Positions 15,242 to 24,329 of a stretch of 64,000 nucleotides of DNA are shown piece by piece. The stretch spans positions 104,080-168,079 of the forward strand of contig DIMW01000010.1 in the NCBI GenBank assembly GCA_002425765.1, in the 5' to 3' direction. How positions within the stretch are numbered: the first letter of the stretch is position 1; each line of letters opens with the position of its first letter. This stretch comes from Spirochaetaceae bacterium UBA5556. GTDB taxonomy: Bacteria; Spirochaetota; Spirochaetia; Treponematales; Rectinemataceae. The translations under genes were made by a program, and so were the position numbers. A model generated the notes under the pieces. That model was not told the DNA's origin and made no database searches. It saw only the letters and a list, made by a program, of their open reading frames with translations.

Positions 15242-16729
15242 GTGGAAAAGTATATTCTTGAAATGCGCGATATCACCAAGACATTCCCTGGTGTGAAAGC
15301 TCTGGACAAGGTCTCGTTCGCTGTGAAGCAGGGGGAGATCCACGGACTCGTTGGCGAAAACGGAGCTGGCAAATCCACATTGATGAAGGTGCTCAACGGT
15401 GTTCTCGTTCCAGATTCCGGAACAATTGTGGTCGACGGTGTTCCGGTGACGTTCAGAAATGCCAAGCAGGCCCAAGCCTGCGGCATAAGCCTGATTTACC
15501 AAGAATTCAATCTCGTAAACACTTTGAGTGTCGCCGAGAACATATACCTTGGATTCCTGCAGACGGGCAGAGCCAAATTCATCGACTGGACGAGAGTCCG
15601 CGCCGACGCCGCCCATCTGCTCGAAAATCTCGGTTTCGATTTCAATGTCAGAGAAAAAGTCCAGAACCTCAGCGTGGCCGAAAAACAGCTTGTCGAAATC
15701 GCAAAGGCCCTCTCCGTCAATGCCCGCATCATCGCAATGGATGAACCGACCTCTTCAATCACCAAGAAAGAGATCGACAAGCTGTTCTCCATCATCAGGC
15801 GGCTCAAGGAGCGAGGCATAACGATAATCTATATCTCGCATAAACTTGATGAGGTCATGGCGATATGTGACAGTGTCACCGTGTTGCGCGATGGCCATAT
15901 CATCGATACTAAAATTGCCACCGAAACCAGTAGTGCCGAGATCATCTCGAAAATGGTTGGCAGGCCTGTTGACATGAAATATCCTCGACGGCCCCCGATT
16001 ATCCACGACGAAATAGTTCTCGAGGTCCGCAAGGTGTCCTGTGCAGGCTTTGTAAAGGACATCTCTTTCTCTCTAAAGAAAGGAGAAGTTCTGGGCATTG
16101 CAGGCCTCGTTGGTTCAGGCAGAACCGAATTGGTCGAGGCCATATTCGGGGCACGTCCTCTGCAAGGTGGGGATGTTTATATCCACGGACGCAGGACAAG
16201 TATCCGCAACACCGCCGACGGGAAAAGATACTCCATGGGGTTGGTGACGGAAGACCGAAAGGAGACAGGTTTGGCTCTGCACTACAGCTTGGCCGACAAT
16301 ATCGTCATAACAAACCTCCAGAAGTTGTGCAGCGGCATTTTCGTCAACAAAAAACTCATGCAGGCCAATGTCGACCAGTATGTCCAGGAGCTCGGAATAA
16401 AGACCCCATCCTCCAGGCAGGCCGTGATGTATCTTTCCGGCGGGAATCAGCAGAAAGCGGTTCTTGCAAAATGGCTCTTCTCCGAGGTTGAAATTCTGAT
16501 TCTGGATGAGCCGACGCGGGGAATCGATGTAGGCGCCAAATACGAGATATATCTTCTCATGAATGATTTAGTGAAAAAAGGCAAATCCATCATCATGATC
16601 TCATCCGAGCTCCCCGAAGTTCTGGGTATGAGCGACCGCGTGATAGTGATCAATGAAGGGCGGAAAAAAGGCGAATTGTGCGGCGACGCAATAAGCCCCG
16701 AAGCCGTGATGAGTATGGCGATACAATGA
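15242..16729 (+). CDS. Sugar ABC transporter ATP-binding protein (RbsA type, duplicated)
   Basis: 495 residues with two ABC cassettes as in RbsA/MglA. First half: Walker A GENGAGKST near residue 35, LSVAEKQLVEIAKAL signature, DEPTSS. Second half: degenerate Walker A GLVGSGRTE, intact LSGGNQQKAVLAKWL and DEPTRG. The GTG at 15242 is preceded by AGAGGG; the open frame also reaches a GTG at 15158, but that codon lies in the loop of a strong hairpin. Energises import together with the two permeases that follow. Confidence 0.92.
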   Translation: MEKYILEMRDITKTFPGVKALDKVSFAVKQGEIHGLVGENGAGKSTLMKVLNGVLVPDSGTIVVDGVPVTFRNAKQAQACGISLIYQEFNLVNTLSVAENIYLGFLQTGRAKFIDWTRVRADAAHLLENLGFDFNVREKVQNLSVAEKQLVEIAKALSVNARIIAMDEPTSSITKKEIDKLFSIIRRLKERGITIIYISHKLDEVMAICDSVTVLRDGHIIDTKIATETSSAEIISKMVGRPVDMKYPRRPPIIHDEIVLEVRKVSCAGFVKDISFSLKKGEVLGIAGLVGSGRTELVEAIFGARPLQGGDVYIHGRRTSIRNTADGKRYSMGLVTEDRKETGLALHYSLADNIVITNLQKLCSGIFVNKKLMQANVDQYVQELGIKTPSSRQAVMYLSGGNQQKAVLAKWLFSEVEILILDEPTRGIDVGAKYEIYLLMNDLVKKGKSIIMISSELPEVLGMSDRVIVINEGRKKGELCGDAISPEAVMSMAIQ

Positions 16730-16748
16730 GGCAACAGGGGAAGCAATA

Positions 16749-17753
16749 ATGTCCTTAAAACCAGGAATTCATAACTTCAGAACGAAAATCACCAAGATAC
16801 TCAGGAGCCAAGGCGTCTTAATCGGACTTGTACTCATAATCATCCTCGCCTCCATTCTCGAGCGCTCGTTCCTCACTGTGAGCAATCTCTTGAACATACT
16901 CCGCCAAGCTTCCGCGTTAGGAATCCTGTGCCTCGGCGTAACCTTCGTCATGATGACGGGAGGCATGGATTTGTCAGTGGGCTCCACAGTCTCCCTCTGT
17001 GCCGTCGTTGCGGTAAGCATAATGAACAAGTACGGACAGGGCACCGCTTCGAACAGTGCTGCCCTGCTTGCCATATTCACCGTACTCGCGATCGCCTTTT
17101 TCATAGGAGTAACCAATGGATTGCTGATTGTACTGTTCAATGGTCGGCTTGGAGAGACATTCATCATAACCTATGGCATGCAAATTGTAATCGCAGCGCT
17201 CGCGCTTCTGTTCACAGGAGGACAATTCATCGCCGGAACTTTTGGCACCGGTCTTTACCAGTGGATGAGCACTGGATTCGCCCCAATAATTCTTTTTCTG
17301 TCTCTGGCATTGATCATGCATATTGTCCTTGCATATACACCCTTCGGTAGGCAGATCAGTTTCATAGGCGCAAATATGGATTGTGCGCGCATGTCAGGCA
17401 TCAAGGTGAGCGGCATCAGGATTCTTGTGTATGGCATATGTGGCATGTGCGCGGCTTTGACCTCAATCATTGTCACATCTCGCGTGTATTCCGCCTCCCC
17501 TCTCCAGGGAAACGGCTATGAGCTGGACGCAATCGCCGCCGTCATGGTGGGTGGGACCAGCCAGACAGGCGGGACAGGGGGAATAATCAATACAATCCTT
17601 GGAGTACTCGTGTTGGGCGTGCTGGGTAATGCGCTTAACGTCATCGGAGTAGACGCTAACGCTCAACTTCTTTTCCGGGGCGCCATCATCCTGGTTGCAG
17701 TGGGGCTCGACATGTGGAACAAAAGCATAAGCCTGAAGGAGTCCGCCAAATGA
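16749..17753 (+). CDS. Sugar ABC transporter permease 1 (RbsC type)
   Basis: 334 residues with about 8-9 membrane helices; GVTFVMMTGGMDLSVGS near residue 60 and AVMVGGTSQTGGTGG near 255 are the conserved permease motifs that contact the ATPase. Ends in an ATGA overlap with the second permease, so the two are translationally coupled and probably form a heterodimeric channel. Confidence 0.92.
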   Translation: MSLKPGIHNFRTKITKILRSQGVLIGLVLIIILASILERSFLTVSNLLNILRQASALGILCLGVTFVMMTGGMDLSVGSTVSLCAVVAVSIMNKYGQGTASNSAALLAIFTVLAIAFFIGVTNGLLIVLFNGRLGETFIITYGMQIVIAALALLFTGGQFIAGTFGTGLYQWMSTGFAPIILFLSLALIMHIVLAYTPFGRQISFIGANMDCARMSGIKVSGIRILVYGICGMCAALTSIIVTSRVYSASPLQGNGYELDAIAAVMVGGTSQTGGTGGIINTILGVLVLGVLGNALNVIGVDANAQLLFRGAIILVAVGLDMWNKSISLKESAK

Positions 17754-18718
17754 GCAAGATCAAAGTGAACAAAGGCAACCCTCTTGAGCTCATGTTCAGC
17801 CAGACGGTACTCTTCCTTCTCTTTGGCTTTATCATTTTCATGGCCATTGTTAAGCCATCGTTTCTCACATGGTGGAACATCCACAGTATCCTGATCGATG
17901 TATCTATCTACGGCGTGGTCGCCTGCGGCATGACCATACTGATCATCAGTGGAGAGTTTGACCTGAGCGCCTCCTCGCAGTACATGTGGGCTCAGGTACT
18001 TTTCATAAGCCTTCTAAATGTCACAAAAAATCCTCCTGTCTCCATTGGGCTCACCCTCCTCTCAGGACTCATCCTCGGGACCATAAATGGATTGGTTGTA
18101 ACCAAACTGCACATCAATTCCTTCATTACGACATTGGGCACCATGACCATGATACGAGGCTTGTGTCTGGTATTCACGAATGGGAAAATGGTCAGTACGG
18201 ACAACGCCTTTATCCGGGCGGTAGGGAGTGCGGAATTTCTTGGAATGTCCTCCTTTTTCTATATCTATCTTGTCGCGCTGCTCATCCTTTCGCTCATCCT
18301 TGCGGCTACTAACTTTGGCAGGCGCTTCTATGCGACCGGAGGCAACCTCGAAGTTGCTAGGCTTGCAGGCATCAACACAGCGTTTCAGAAAACAGCTTCT
18401 TTTTCCATAATGGGAATACTCTGCAGCATAGGTGGCATGATGCTCGTCGCACAGCTCCGGGCTGGCTCAACTCAATACGGTACTGATCTTTCGCTCACAT
18501 GTGTGGCTGCCACTGTCATTGGAGGTACCCGGCTTTCTGGAGGAGCTGGCAACTGTTTGAGGACTGCTCTGGGCATGCTCGTGATCGTCATGTTGTACAA
18601 GGCGCTCGTGTATCTGGGGCTCCAGGCCTATTACCAAAACCTCGTAAAAGGACTTGTGTTGATTCTTGTCGTGATGTTCGATCTGTTCATGTCTCGGCGC
18701 AGGGCCATGACACGATAG
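17750..18718 (+). CDS. Sugar ABC transporter permease 2 (RbsC type)
   Basis: 322 residues, paralogous to the preceding permease: CGMTILIISGEFDLSASS near residue 62 and AATVIGGTRLSGGAG near 255. The start at 17750 has AAGGAG 8 nt upstream, inside the previous gene, and overlaps its stop by 4 nt. Two different permeases with a duplicated ATPase match the RhaPQ/LsrCD arrangement rather than the homodimeric RbsC one. Confidence 0.92.
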   Translation: MSKIKVNKGNPLELMFSQTVLFLLFGFIIFMAIVKPSFLTWWNIHSILIDVSIYGVVACGMTILIISGEFDLSASSQYMWAQVLFISLLNVTKNPPVSIGLTLLSGLILGTINGLVVTKLHINSFITTLGTMTMIRGLCLVFTNGKMVSTDNAFIRAVGSAEFLGMSSFFYIYLVALLILSLILAATNFGRRFYATGGNLEVARLAGINTAFQKTASFSIMGILCSIGGMMLVAQLRAGSTQYGTDLSLTCVAATVIGGTRLSGGAGNCLRTALGMLVIVMLYKALVYLGLQAYYQNLVKGLVLILVVMFDLFMSRRRAMTR

Positions 18719-18727
18719 GAGAATACG

Positions 18728-20152
18728 ATGAAAATAGTCGTTGGATCACTTCAGCAAGAATCGAATAGTTTGACTTCTCACTTGAGTAGTAGAAAAGACT
18801 TCGACATTTTCCGACATGAGGAAATGCTGCACCATATATCAGTAACGGACTATTTTGCCTCCATTGGGGTAGAGTTAATTCCTACGCTGTACGCTCACGC
18901 CCTTCCCGGCGGGCGCCTCCATGAGGCCGATTTTTTTACCATGACAGAAGAGCTCGTAGCGATGATTCCTAAAGACGGGATGGATGGAATTTGGCTGTAT
19001 CTGCACGGAGCTCTCGAAGTCGAACGCATCGGGAGCGGAGAACTGGCCCTGATGCGCATGATCCGAGAGAAAGTCGGTTTCGGTGTCCCTGTTGCGCTCA
19101 CCCTGGACTTTCATGCCAATAACACTTATGAGCTGATGAAGCTCGCCAATGTAATTGTAGGATACAGAACAGCTCCCCATCGTGATATGGAGGAGACCGA
19201 ACTTCGCGCCGCAAGACTCCTTGTGCACTGCATAGAGGATCATCTCCTCCCTGAACCTCAGATGGCTAGAGCCGACGTTGTAATTCCTGGCGATTGCGTC
19301 TTGACGGACGAGTCCCCTCTGAAAGAGATCATGGCTGAAGCCGCTGCGCTGGAGAAAAAACCAGGCATGCTTGCCTGCAGTGTTTTTAATGGACAGCCCT
19401 GGGTAGATGCTCCCAACATGGGCCCCTCGATGGTGTGCATCCATGAATGGAACAAAGAGACTGCGGTGATGGCCGCAAAAAGACTTGCCAGAATGTTTTT
19501 CGAGTCAAGACACAAGTTCGGATTCTCTGTGGACGCCTGTGGGCCCAGCGAAGCCCTGGACAAGGCCTGGATCGAAAAGAGCCGACCTGTATTTGTCACA
19601 GACAGTGGAGACAATACGACCGCAGGGTCTTCTGGCGATAATGCATTTCTCCTCAGACTCATCCAAGAGAAAGGAATAACAGGGGTGCTGGTGGGTGGGA
19701 TCACCGACGAACCTGCAGTACGGCGATGCCAGAGCCTAAACGTCGGGGACCCTGTCGAACTGGATATTGGAGGAACGATAGAACCCGTGAGCACCCGGAC
19801 CCACATACGCGGTACACTGCTCTACAGAGGAGACATCGAAGGTTGGTACGGCGAAAACGCAGGCCCCTGTGTAGTCCTACGCTCCAACGGAATCGATATT
19901 ATTGTGACCGCAAAAAGATGTGCGCTCACAAAGCCGCACATCTTTGAGAGGCTTGGTCTTGATATTCGAGGCTACCGCTTCGTCATCGTCAAACTGGGAT
20001 ACCTCTATCCCGATCTTGCAGCAGTCGCGGCGCGAACAATACTCGCCTTTACGACCGGCAGCAGCACCGAACGCTTGCAGGATATGGGCATGAAGCATAT
20101 CCGCCGGCCGATGTTTCCTTTGGACGACAATTTTTCGCCTAATTTCGATTGA
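18728..20152 (+). CDS. M81 family protein (MlrC/microcystinase C-like)
   Basis: 474 residues, with N-terminal DUF1485-type metallopeptidase domain and C-terminal MlrC domain. Metal-binding LTLDFHANNT near residue 130 (Asp-x-His) and GYRTAPHRDMEET near 160 are family hallmarks; DSGDNTTAGSSGDN near 300 is the Gly-rich loop of the C-terminal domain. Characterised members hydrolyse linear microcystin peptides, but most sit in transport operons without known substrate. Last gene of the LacI-controlled operon, 10 nt after permease 2. Possibly opens an amide or lactam in the imported compound. Confidence 0.85.
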   Translation: MKIVVGSLQQESNSLTSHLSSRKDFDIFRHEEMLHHISVTDYFASIGVELIPTLYAHALPGGRLHEADFFTMTEELVAMIPKDGMDGIWLYLHGALEVERIGSGELALMRMIREKVGFGVPVALTLDFHANNTYELMKLANVIVGYRTAPHRDMEETELRAARLLVHCIEDHLLPEPQMARADVVIPGDCVLTDESPLKEIMAEAAALEKKPGMLACSVFNGQPWVDAPNMGPSMVCIHEWNKETAVMAAKRLARMFFESRHKFGFSVDACGPSEALDKAWIEKSRPVFVTDSGDNTTAGSSGDNAFLLRLIQEKGITGVLVGGITDEPAVRRCQSLNVGDPVELDIGGTIEPVSTRTHIRGTLLYRGDIEGWYGENAGPCVVLRSNGIDIIVTAKRCALTKPHIFERLGLDIRGYRFVIVKLGYLYPDLAAVAARTILAFTTGSSTERLQDMGMKHIRRPMFPLDDNFSPNFD

Positions 20153-20236
20153 ATATCGCTTACACCGGCTTCAGATACAATACAGCAAGGTTAGCAGAAG
20201 TTCGCAATAATTTTCCATTGCATCGCGCAGATGGCG

Positions 20237-20242
20237 TATAAT
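20237..20242 (+). promoter_or_regulatory. -10 box 6 nt before the threonine-synthase-like start
   Basis: TATAAT (20237-20242), then 6 nt, then ATG 20249. No ribosome site and no good -35 are visible. Transcription would begin at or next to the A of ATG. Confidence 0.5.
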
Positions 20243-20248
20243 ACATCC

Positions 20249-21415
20249 ATGAACTTTGTCTGTTCTCTCTGCGGCAAAAAAGCGCCTGTTTCGACGCGCG
20301 CCGCCATGTGCGAGTGCGGCGGCCTGTGGAAGCTGGATTTTCAGCCTCCCCCCTTCGATCCTGACCTCATCGACAGACGTGAGTGGAGCCTGTTCCGCTA
20401 CCGGGCGTTTCTGCCCCTGGGAGAGCCGGAAGAGCCGGAGGGCGCCACACACAGAGAGCGCGTCATGAGCGGGGAGCACGCCTCGGCCAGCATATACCCC
20501 GCATGGCGCGCCGTCTCCCTCGGCGAGGGCATGACGCCCATCGTCCGCTTAGATGAAGACTTGTTGCTCAAAATGGACTATTTCATGCCCACGCTTTCGT
20601 TCAAGGACCGTGGGGCGGCGGTGCTCGTCGCGCACTGCAGGGCGATCGGCGTCGACTCCGTCATCCAGGACTCGAGCGGCAACGCGGGCAACAGCATCGC
20701 GGCTTACAGCGCGCGCGCCGGCATCAAATGCGAAATCCTCGTGCCGGAGGGCACCTCTCCCGCCAAAATAGCGATGATCCGCTCGCACGGCGCCCAGGTT
20801 ACCATCGTGCCCGGATCGAGAGACCACTGCGCCGACGTCTGTCGCGCAAAGGTCGCGCGGGAAGGTGTCTATTACGCGAGCCACGTCTACAACCCATTCT
20901 TTTACGAGGGGACAAAGACCTATATCTACGAAGCCTGGGAACAGCTCGGGCGCATTCCAGCCCACCTCTTCGTGCCGCTCGGCAACGGCACGCTCTTTCT
21001 CGGCATGGTAAAGGCCCTGGAGGAACTGCTCGCCGCGGGCATCATCGCCAGGATGCCAGAGGTCATCGCGGTCCAGAGCGAACGCTGCGCCCCCATCGCC
21101 CGCGCCTACGAAGACGGCGCGCCGAGTCCGGCGCGGGTAACCCCCCTGCCGACCCTCGCGGAAGGCATCGCCATCGGCGTGCCGGCGAGGGGAGAAGAAA
21201 TTCTTGGCTATATCTACAAATATAATATGAAAGTGATTCTGGCGCCCGAGGAGCGCATCCCCGAGGCGCGGGCAGCGCTCGCTGGCCGCGGCATTTACTG
21301 CGAACACACGAGCGCCGCCACCTACGCGGCATACCTCGCCCTGCGAGAAAAACAGGGCAGAATCTACGACAGCCTCATCCCCATGTGCGGAGCTGGGCTC
21401 AAATCGGATCACTAG
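20249..21415 (+). CDS. Threonine synthase-like PLP enzyme with N-terminal zinc ribbon
   Basis: 388 residues. Cys5, Cys8, Cys21 and Cys23 form a small zinc ribbon seen in archaeal-type threonine synthases. The fold-type II PLP core follows: TLSFKDRGA with the PLP Lys near residue 113, SSGNAGNS phosphate loop near 140, PLGNGT near 245. The most likely reaction is O-phosphohomoserine to threonine; related beta-eliminases cannot be excluded. No homoserine pathway gene is adjacent. I prefer the ATG at 20249 over 20231 because a TATAAT overlaps the earlier codon region, implying leaderless translation. A 61-nt scrap of a second copy lies at 10626. Confidence 0.75.
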   Translation: MNFVCSLCGKKAPVSTRAAMCECGGLWKLDFQPPPFDPDLIDRREWSLFRYRAFLPLGEPEEPEGATHRERVMSGEHASASIYPAWRAVSLGEGMTPIVRLDEDLLLKMDYFMPTLSFKDRGAAVLVAHCRAIGVDSVIQDSSGNAGNSIAAYSARAGIKCEILVPEGTSPAKIAMIRSHGAQVTIVPGSRDHCADVCRAKVAREGVYYASHVYNPFFYEGTKTYIYEAWEQLGRIPAHLFVPLGNGTLFLGMVKALEELLAAGIIARMPEVIAVQSERCAPIARAYEDGAPSPARVTPLPTLAEGIAIGVPARGEEILGYIYKYNMKVILAPEERIPEARAALAGRGIYCEHTSAATYAAYLALREKQGRIYDSLIPMCGAGLKSDH

Positions 21416-21434
21416 ACCTTCTCTCATTTTCTTG

Positions 21435-21463
21435 TTGACAACCCTGTGCCCCGGATGTATTCT
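21435..21463 (+). promoter_or_regulatory. Promoter of the SorC-regulated cluster
   Basis: TTGACA (21435-21440), 17-nt spacer, TATTCT (21458-21463). Confidence 0.7.
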
Positions 21464-21482
21464 GATTATATGAGAATAAGTG

Positions 21483-21498
21483 ATGCACAAAATTGCAT
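21483..21498. promoter_or_regulatory. Possible operator for the SorC-family regulator
   Basis: ATGCA-CAAAAT-TGCAT, an inverted repeat about 20 nt downstream of the -10 box, positioned to block elongation. Assigned to the regulator only by proximity. Confidence 0.4.
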
Positions 21499-21543
21499 TA
21501 TAAACATGAGGGCGGCAGGTCACACGCTCTTCGGGGGTGGTAT

Positions 21544-22272
21544 ATGACGGACGGTCTGAAAAGAAATACGGAAAAACTCTTCGATGAGAAGGGTCACCTC
21601 TTTCTCCTGGCGCTCGACCACGCGCAGAGCGGCGTGATGCCCGGCCTTGAAAACACGCCGACGCTGATGAAGGCGCTCGCCGGCGCCCCTCTCGACGGAT
21701 TCATCCTGAACATCGGCCTCGCCGCGAACCTGGCGCGGGCTCCTTTCCTCCGGAAAAAGCTCCTCCTCAGGAGTTCCTTCGGTGGTTCGAACCTCGCCGA
21801 AGCCTACGGGCCAGCCCACCTCAACCACGTCAGCCCAGAGACCGCCCTGGCGGCCGGCGCCGACGCGGTGCTGATGATGGCGGTCGTCGGAGGCGAGGAT
21901 TATCAGAGCCTGCAGACGCTCGCCGCGGACATCGACGCGTTCCACCAGTACTCCATTCCGGTCGTGGTCGAAATTCTCGCGTCGGAGTTCCCAAAGACGG
22001 CGACCTTCGATGTCCAGTACCACGGGGCAAGGATCGCCGCGGAGCTCGGCGCCGACGCGGTGAAGGCCTTCTATGTCGACAATTTTGAGAAAGTGGTCGG
22101 CTGCTGTCCGGCCCCCCTCATACTCGCGGGCGGACCGAAGGACCGCGACATCGGCGTCGTCGCCCGGCACGCGATCGAGTGTGGCGCGCGTGGCTTCGCC
22201 TTCGGCCGCAATATTTTCCAGGCGAGCGACCCTCTGGCGGTCATCCGATCGCTGAGGGAAATCCTGGGGTAG
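21544..22272 (+). CDS. Class I aldolase of the DeoC/FbaB/LsrF group
   Basis: 242-residue TIM barrel. FLLALDHAQSGVM at residues 20-32 is the first strand of FbaB/LsrF-type aldolases; VVVEILASEF near 140 and GADAVKAFY near 178 carry the acid residue and the Schiff-base Lys, and LILAGGPKD near 199 is the phosphate-binding loop. It should cleave or thiolyse a phosphorylated keto-sugar. Start at 21544 preceded by a G-rich box. First gene of a cluster with a SorC regulator, as LsrF is with LsrR, though no LsrK kinase is present here. Confidence 0.8.
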   Translation: MTDGLKRNTEKLFDEKGHLFLLALDHAQSGVMPGLENTPTLMKALAGAPLDGFILNIGLAANLARAPFLRKKLLLRSSFGGSNLAEAYGPAHLNHVSPETALAAGADAVLMMAVVGGEDYQSLQTLAADIDAFHQYSIPVVVEILASEFPKTATFDVQYHGARIAAELGADAVKAFYVDNFEKVVGCCPAPLILAGGPKDRDIGVVARHAIECGARGFAFGRNIFQASDPLAVIRSLREILG

Positions 22273-22317
22273 AACCTCAGGAATATTGGTATTGGATATG
22301 GCGGGAGATTACGTGTC

Positions 22318-23355
22318 ATGAAGAACGGGCCGGATATTTCGACGATATACAGAATTGCCCGATACTATTACACAGAAGGGCTTTCGCAGGAAGAAATCGC
22401 CAACAAGGAAGGGTTCTCGCGCTCGCAGATATCAAGGCTTGTCGAGCGGGCCAGGGAACTGGGCCTCGTGAAAATATCAATAATGCCGCCGGCGAGCCAA
22501 CACACCGAGGAGCTGTCGGCGACGCTGGTCGAGAAACTGGGTCTGAAGACCGCGACGGTCGTTCCGGTCCGGGAATCCACACCGCAGGATGAAGTCACCA
22601 AGGCGATCGCGACGCGCGCCGCCGATTTTCTGAGCGAGGAACTTCCCTCCTTCAAGGTCGTCGGTATAGGATGGGGCAAGACCGTATACGAGACCGCGAT
22701 GCTCCTGTCGCGCCACCCGGCGCAGACACGAAAGCCGTTCTTCGTTCCCCTCATCGGACTCTCCGGCGACACCAACCCGAACCTGCAGATCAACACCATA
22801 ATTGATCGTTTTAGTACGTCTTTTCAATCCAAGGGGCTGTTCGTCAACCTCTCCTCGGTCCGCGACAAGGGGATCGCGCTCTCCGGCATCGAGGAACAGC
22901 GCATCCACGCCCTCAAGGACTACTGGAGCCACGTTGAGGCGGCGGTCGTAGGTCTTGGGACAACCCCCTCTTCCTCCGTCAACATCATCGACGAACTGCC
23001 GGAGCGATACAAAAACGAGCTGAAAAAGAGCGCCTCCTGCGGCGACATACTGGCCCAGTTCTTCGACGAAAAGGGAACCATCTTTCACTCGGAGCACGAA
23101 TATGACCTACTCGCCTTCGACATCTACAGCCTGCCCAGTCTGCGGCGTTCGATCTGCCTCGCGGGGGGCGAACTGAAGGCGCGCGGGATCGTCGCCGCGG
23201 TAAAGGCTAGGTTCATCAGCGATTTAATCACGGACGAACAGACGGCTCACGCGATTTTAACGCTGCTCCGCGAACATTCCGCAGAGGGGGCGTCGAAAAA
23301 AACAGATCGGGGCGCGATACGAAACGGCGCCGCAGCGAAAGGGGAAAGAGCATGA
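22318..23355 (+). CDS. SorC/DeoR-family sugar-responsive regulator
   Basis: 345 residues. N-terminal helix-turn-helix YRIARYYYTEGLSQEEIANKEG then SRSQISRLVERARELGLV (residues 7-47), followed by the NagB-like sugar-phosphate-binding domain of SorC regulators (VGIGWGKTVYETA near 120, VGLGTTPSSS near 217). Senses a phosphorylated sugar, presumably an intermediate handled by the flanking enzymes. Its stop overlaps the next start (ATGA). The last 20 residues are a low-complexity basic/Ala tail. Confidence 0.88.
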   Translation: MKNGPDISTIYRIARYYYTEGLSQEEIANKEGFSRSQISRLVERARELGLVKISIMPPASQHTEELSATLVEKLGLKTATVVPVRESTPQDEVTKAIATRAADFLSEELPSFKVVGIGWGKTVYETAMLLSRHPAQTRKPFFVPLIGLSGDTNPNLQINTIIDRFSTSFQSKGLFVNLSSVRDKGIALSGIEEQRIHALKDYWSHVEAAVVGLGTTPSSSVNIIDELPERYKNELKKSASCGDILAQFFDEKGTIFHSEHEYDLLAFDIYSLPSLRRSICLAGGELKARGIVAAVKARFISDLITDEQTAHAILTLLREHSAEGASKKTDRGAIRNGAAAKGERA

Positions 23356-24314
23356 AAGCACTCGTATACACCGGCATCGGGCAGCTGGCGCTGAAGGATG
23401 TCCCCGACCCCGCCTCCGATTTCGTCGTCAAGGTTCTCGGCTGCGGCATATGCGGCACCGACCTGAAGACGTATCAGAAGGGGCATCACCTCTTTCCGCC
23501 TCCCGCGATACTGGGGCACGAGTTTTACGGCCTGGTCGAAAAGGCGCCGGAGGGCTGCGGCTATTCCATCGGCGACGCGGTAGTGGTCGCGCCCTACGCG
23601 GAGTGCGGCGCCTGCGACGTATGCCTGAGGGACGCGGGGTCCCTGTGTCCGCACAAGCACTATGTCGAGGACGGGGCATTCTGCGAGCGGGTGGGGATAT
23701 CGGCGGACTACATCGAACGGGGCGTCTTCCCGCTGAAGGAAAAGAACGATGTCTACACGCTCGTCGAGCCGCTCGCGTGCGTGCTCAACGGGGTCGAGCA
23801 GCTCAACCTGAAACCGGCGAGCAGAGCGCTCGTGGTCGGCGCGGGCCCGATGGGGGCGCTTTTCGCGCTCCTCTTCAGCGCCAAGGGGATTCCCGTGACA
23901 ATCGTCGAACCCGCCGCGCCTAGGAGACAGAGGATCGCCTCCTGGGGGATCGATGCCCGCGAGCCGGGTCAGGTGAAAAAGGGCGCCTACGACACCGTGA
24001 TCATCGCGGTCAACAGAAAAGAGCTCGTCGGCGAATACATCACCCTGACGGCCGACGCGGGCACGGTGCTCATGTTCTCCGGTCTCTCGAAGGATGAGTT
24101 TGTTTCTGTCGAGGCGTACTCGATCCACTACCGCCAGGTGTCCCTGAAAGGCAGTTTTGGATACGCGATGCGCCATTTCGGAGAGGCTCTCTCTCTGATC
24201 GACGCCCACAAAGAGACATTTTCAAGGATAATCACCCACCATTTTCCGCTCGAACGGGGAAAGGAAGCCTTCGACCTCCTTGCTTCGGGCGACGCGCTGA
24301 AAATAGTGCTGTAA
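23352..24314 (+). CDS. Zinc-dependent medium-chain dehydrogenase (sorbitol dehydrogenase-like)
   Basis: 320 residues. Catalytic zinc ligands in GCGICGTDLKTY (Cys near 36) and LGHEFYG (His/Glu near 57); four structural-zinc Cys in CGACDVCLRDAGSLC near 82-96; NAD-binding VGAGPMGALFAL near 160. It would oxidise a secondary alcohol of a polyol or sugar. Translationally coupled to the SorC gene by a 4-nt overlap and followed 15 nt later by the isomerase gene. Confidence 0.87.
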   Translation: MKALVYTGIGQLALKDVPDPASDFVVKVLGCGICGTDLKTYQKGHHLFPPPAILGHEFYGLVEKAPEGCGYSIGDAVVVAPYAECGACDVCLRDAGSLCPHKHYVEDGAFCERVGISADYIERGVFPLKEKNDVYTLVEPLACVLNGVEQLNLKPASRALVVGAGPMGALFALLFSAKGIPVTIVEPAAPRRQRIASWGIDAREPGQVKKGAYDTVIIAVNRKELVGEYITLTADAGTVLMFSGLSKDEFVSVEAYSIHYRQVSLKGSFGYAMRHFGEALSLIDAHKETFSRIITHHFPLERGKEAFDLLASGDALKIVL

Positions 24315-24329
24315 CCATAGAGTGGCGAC

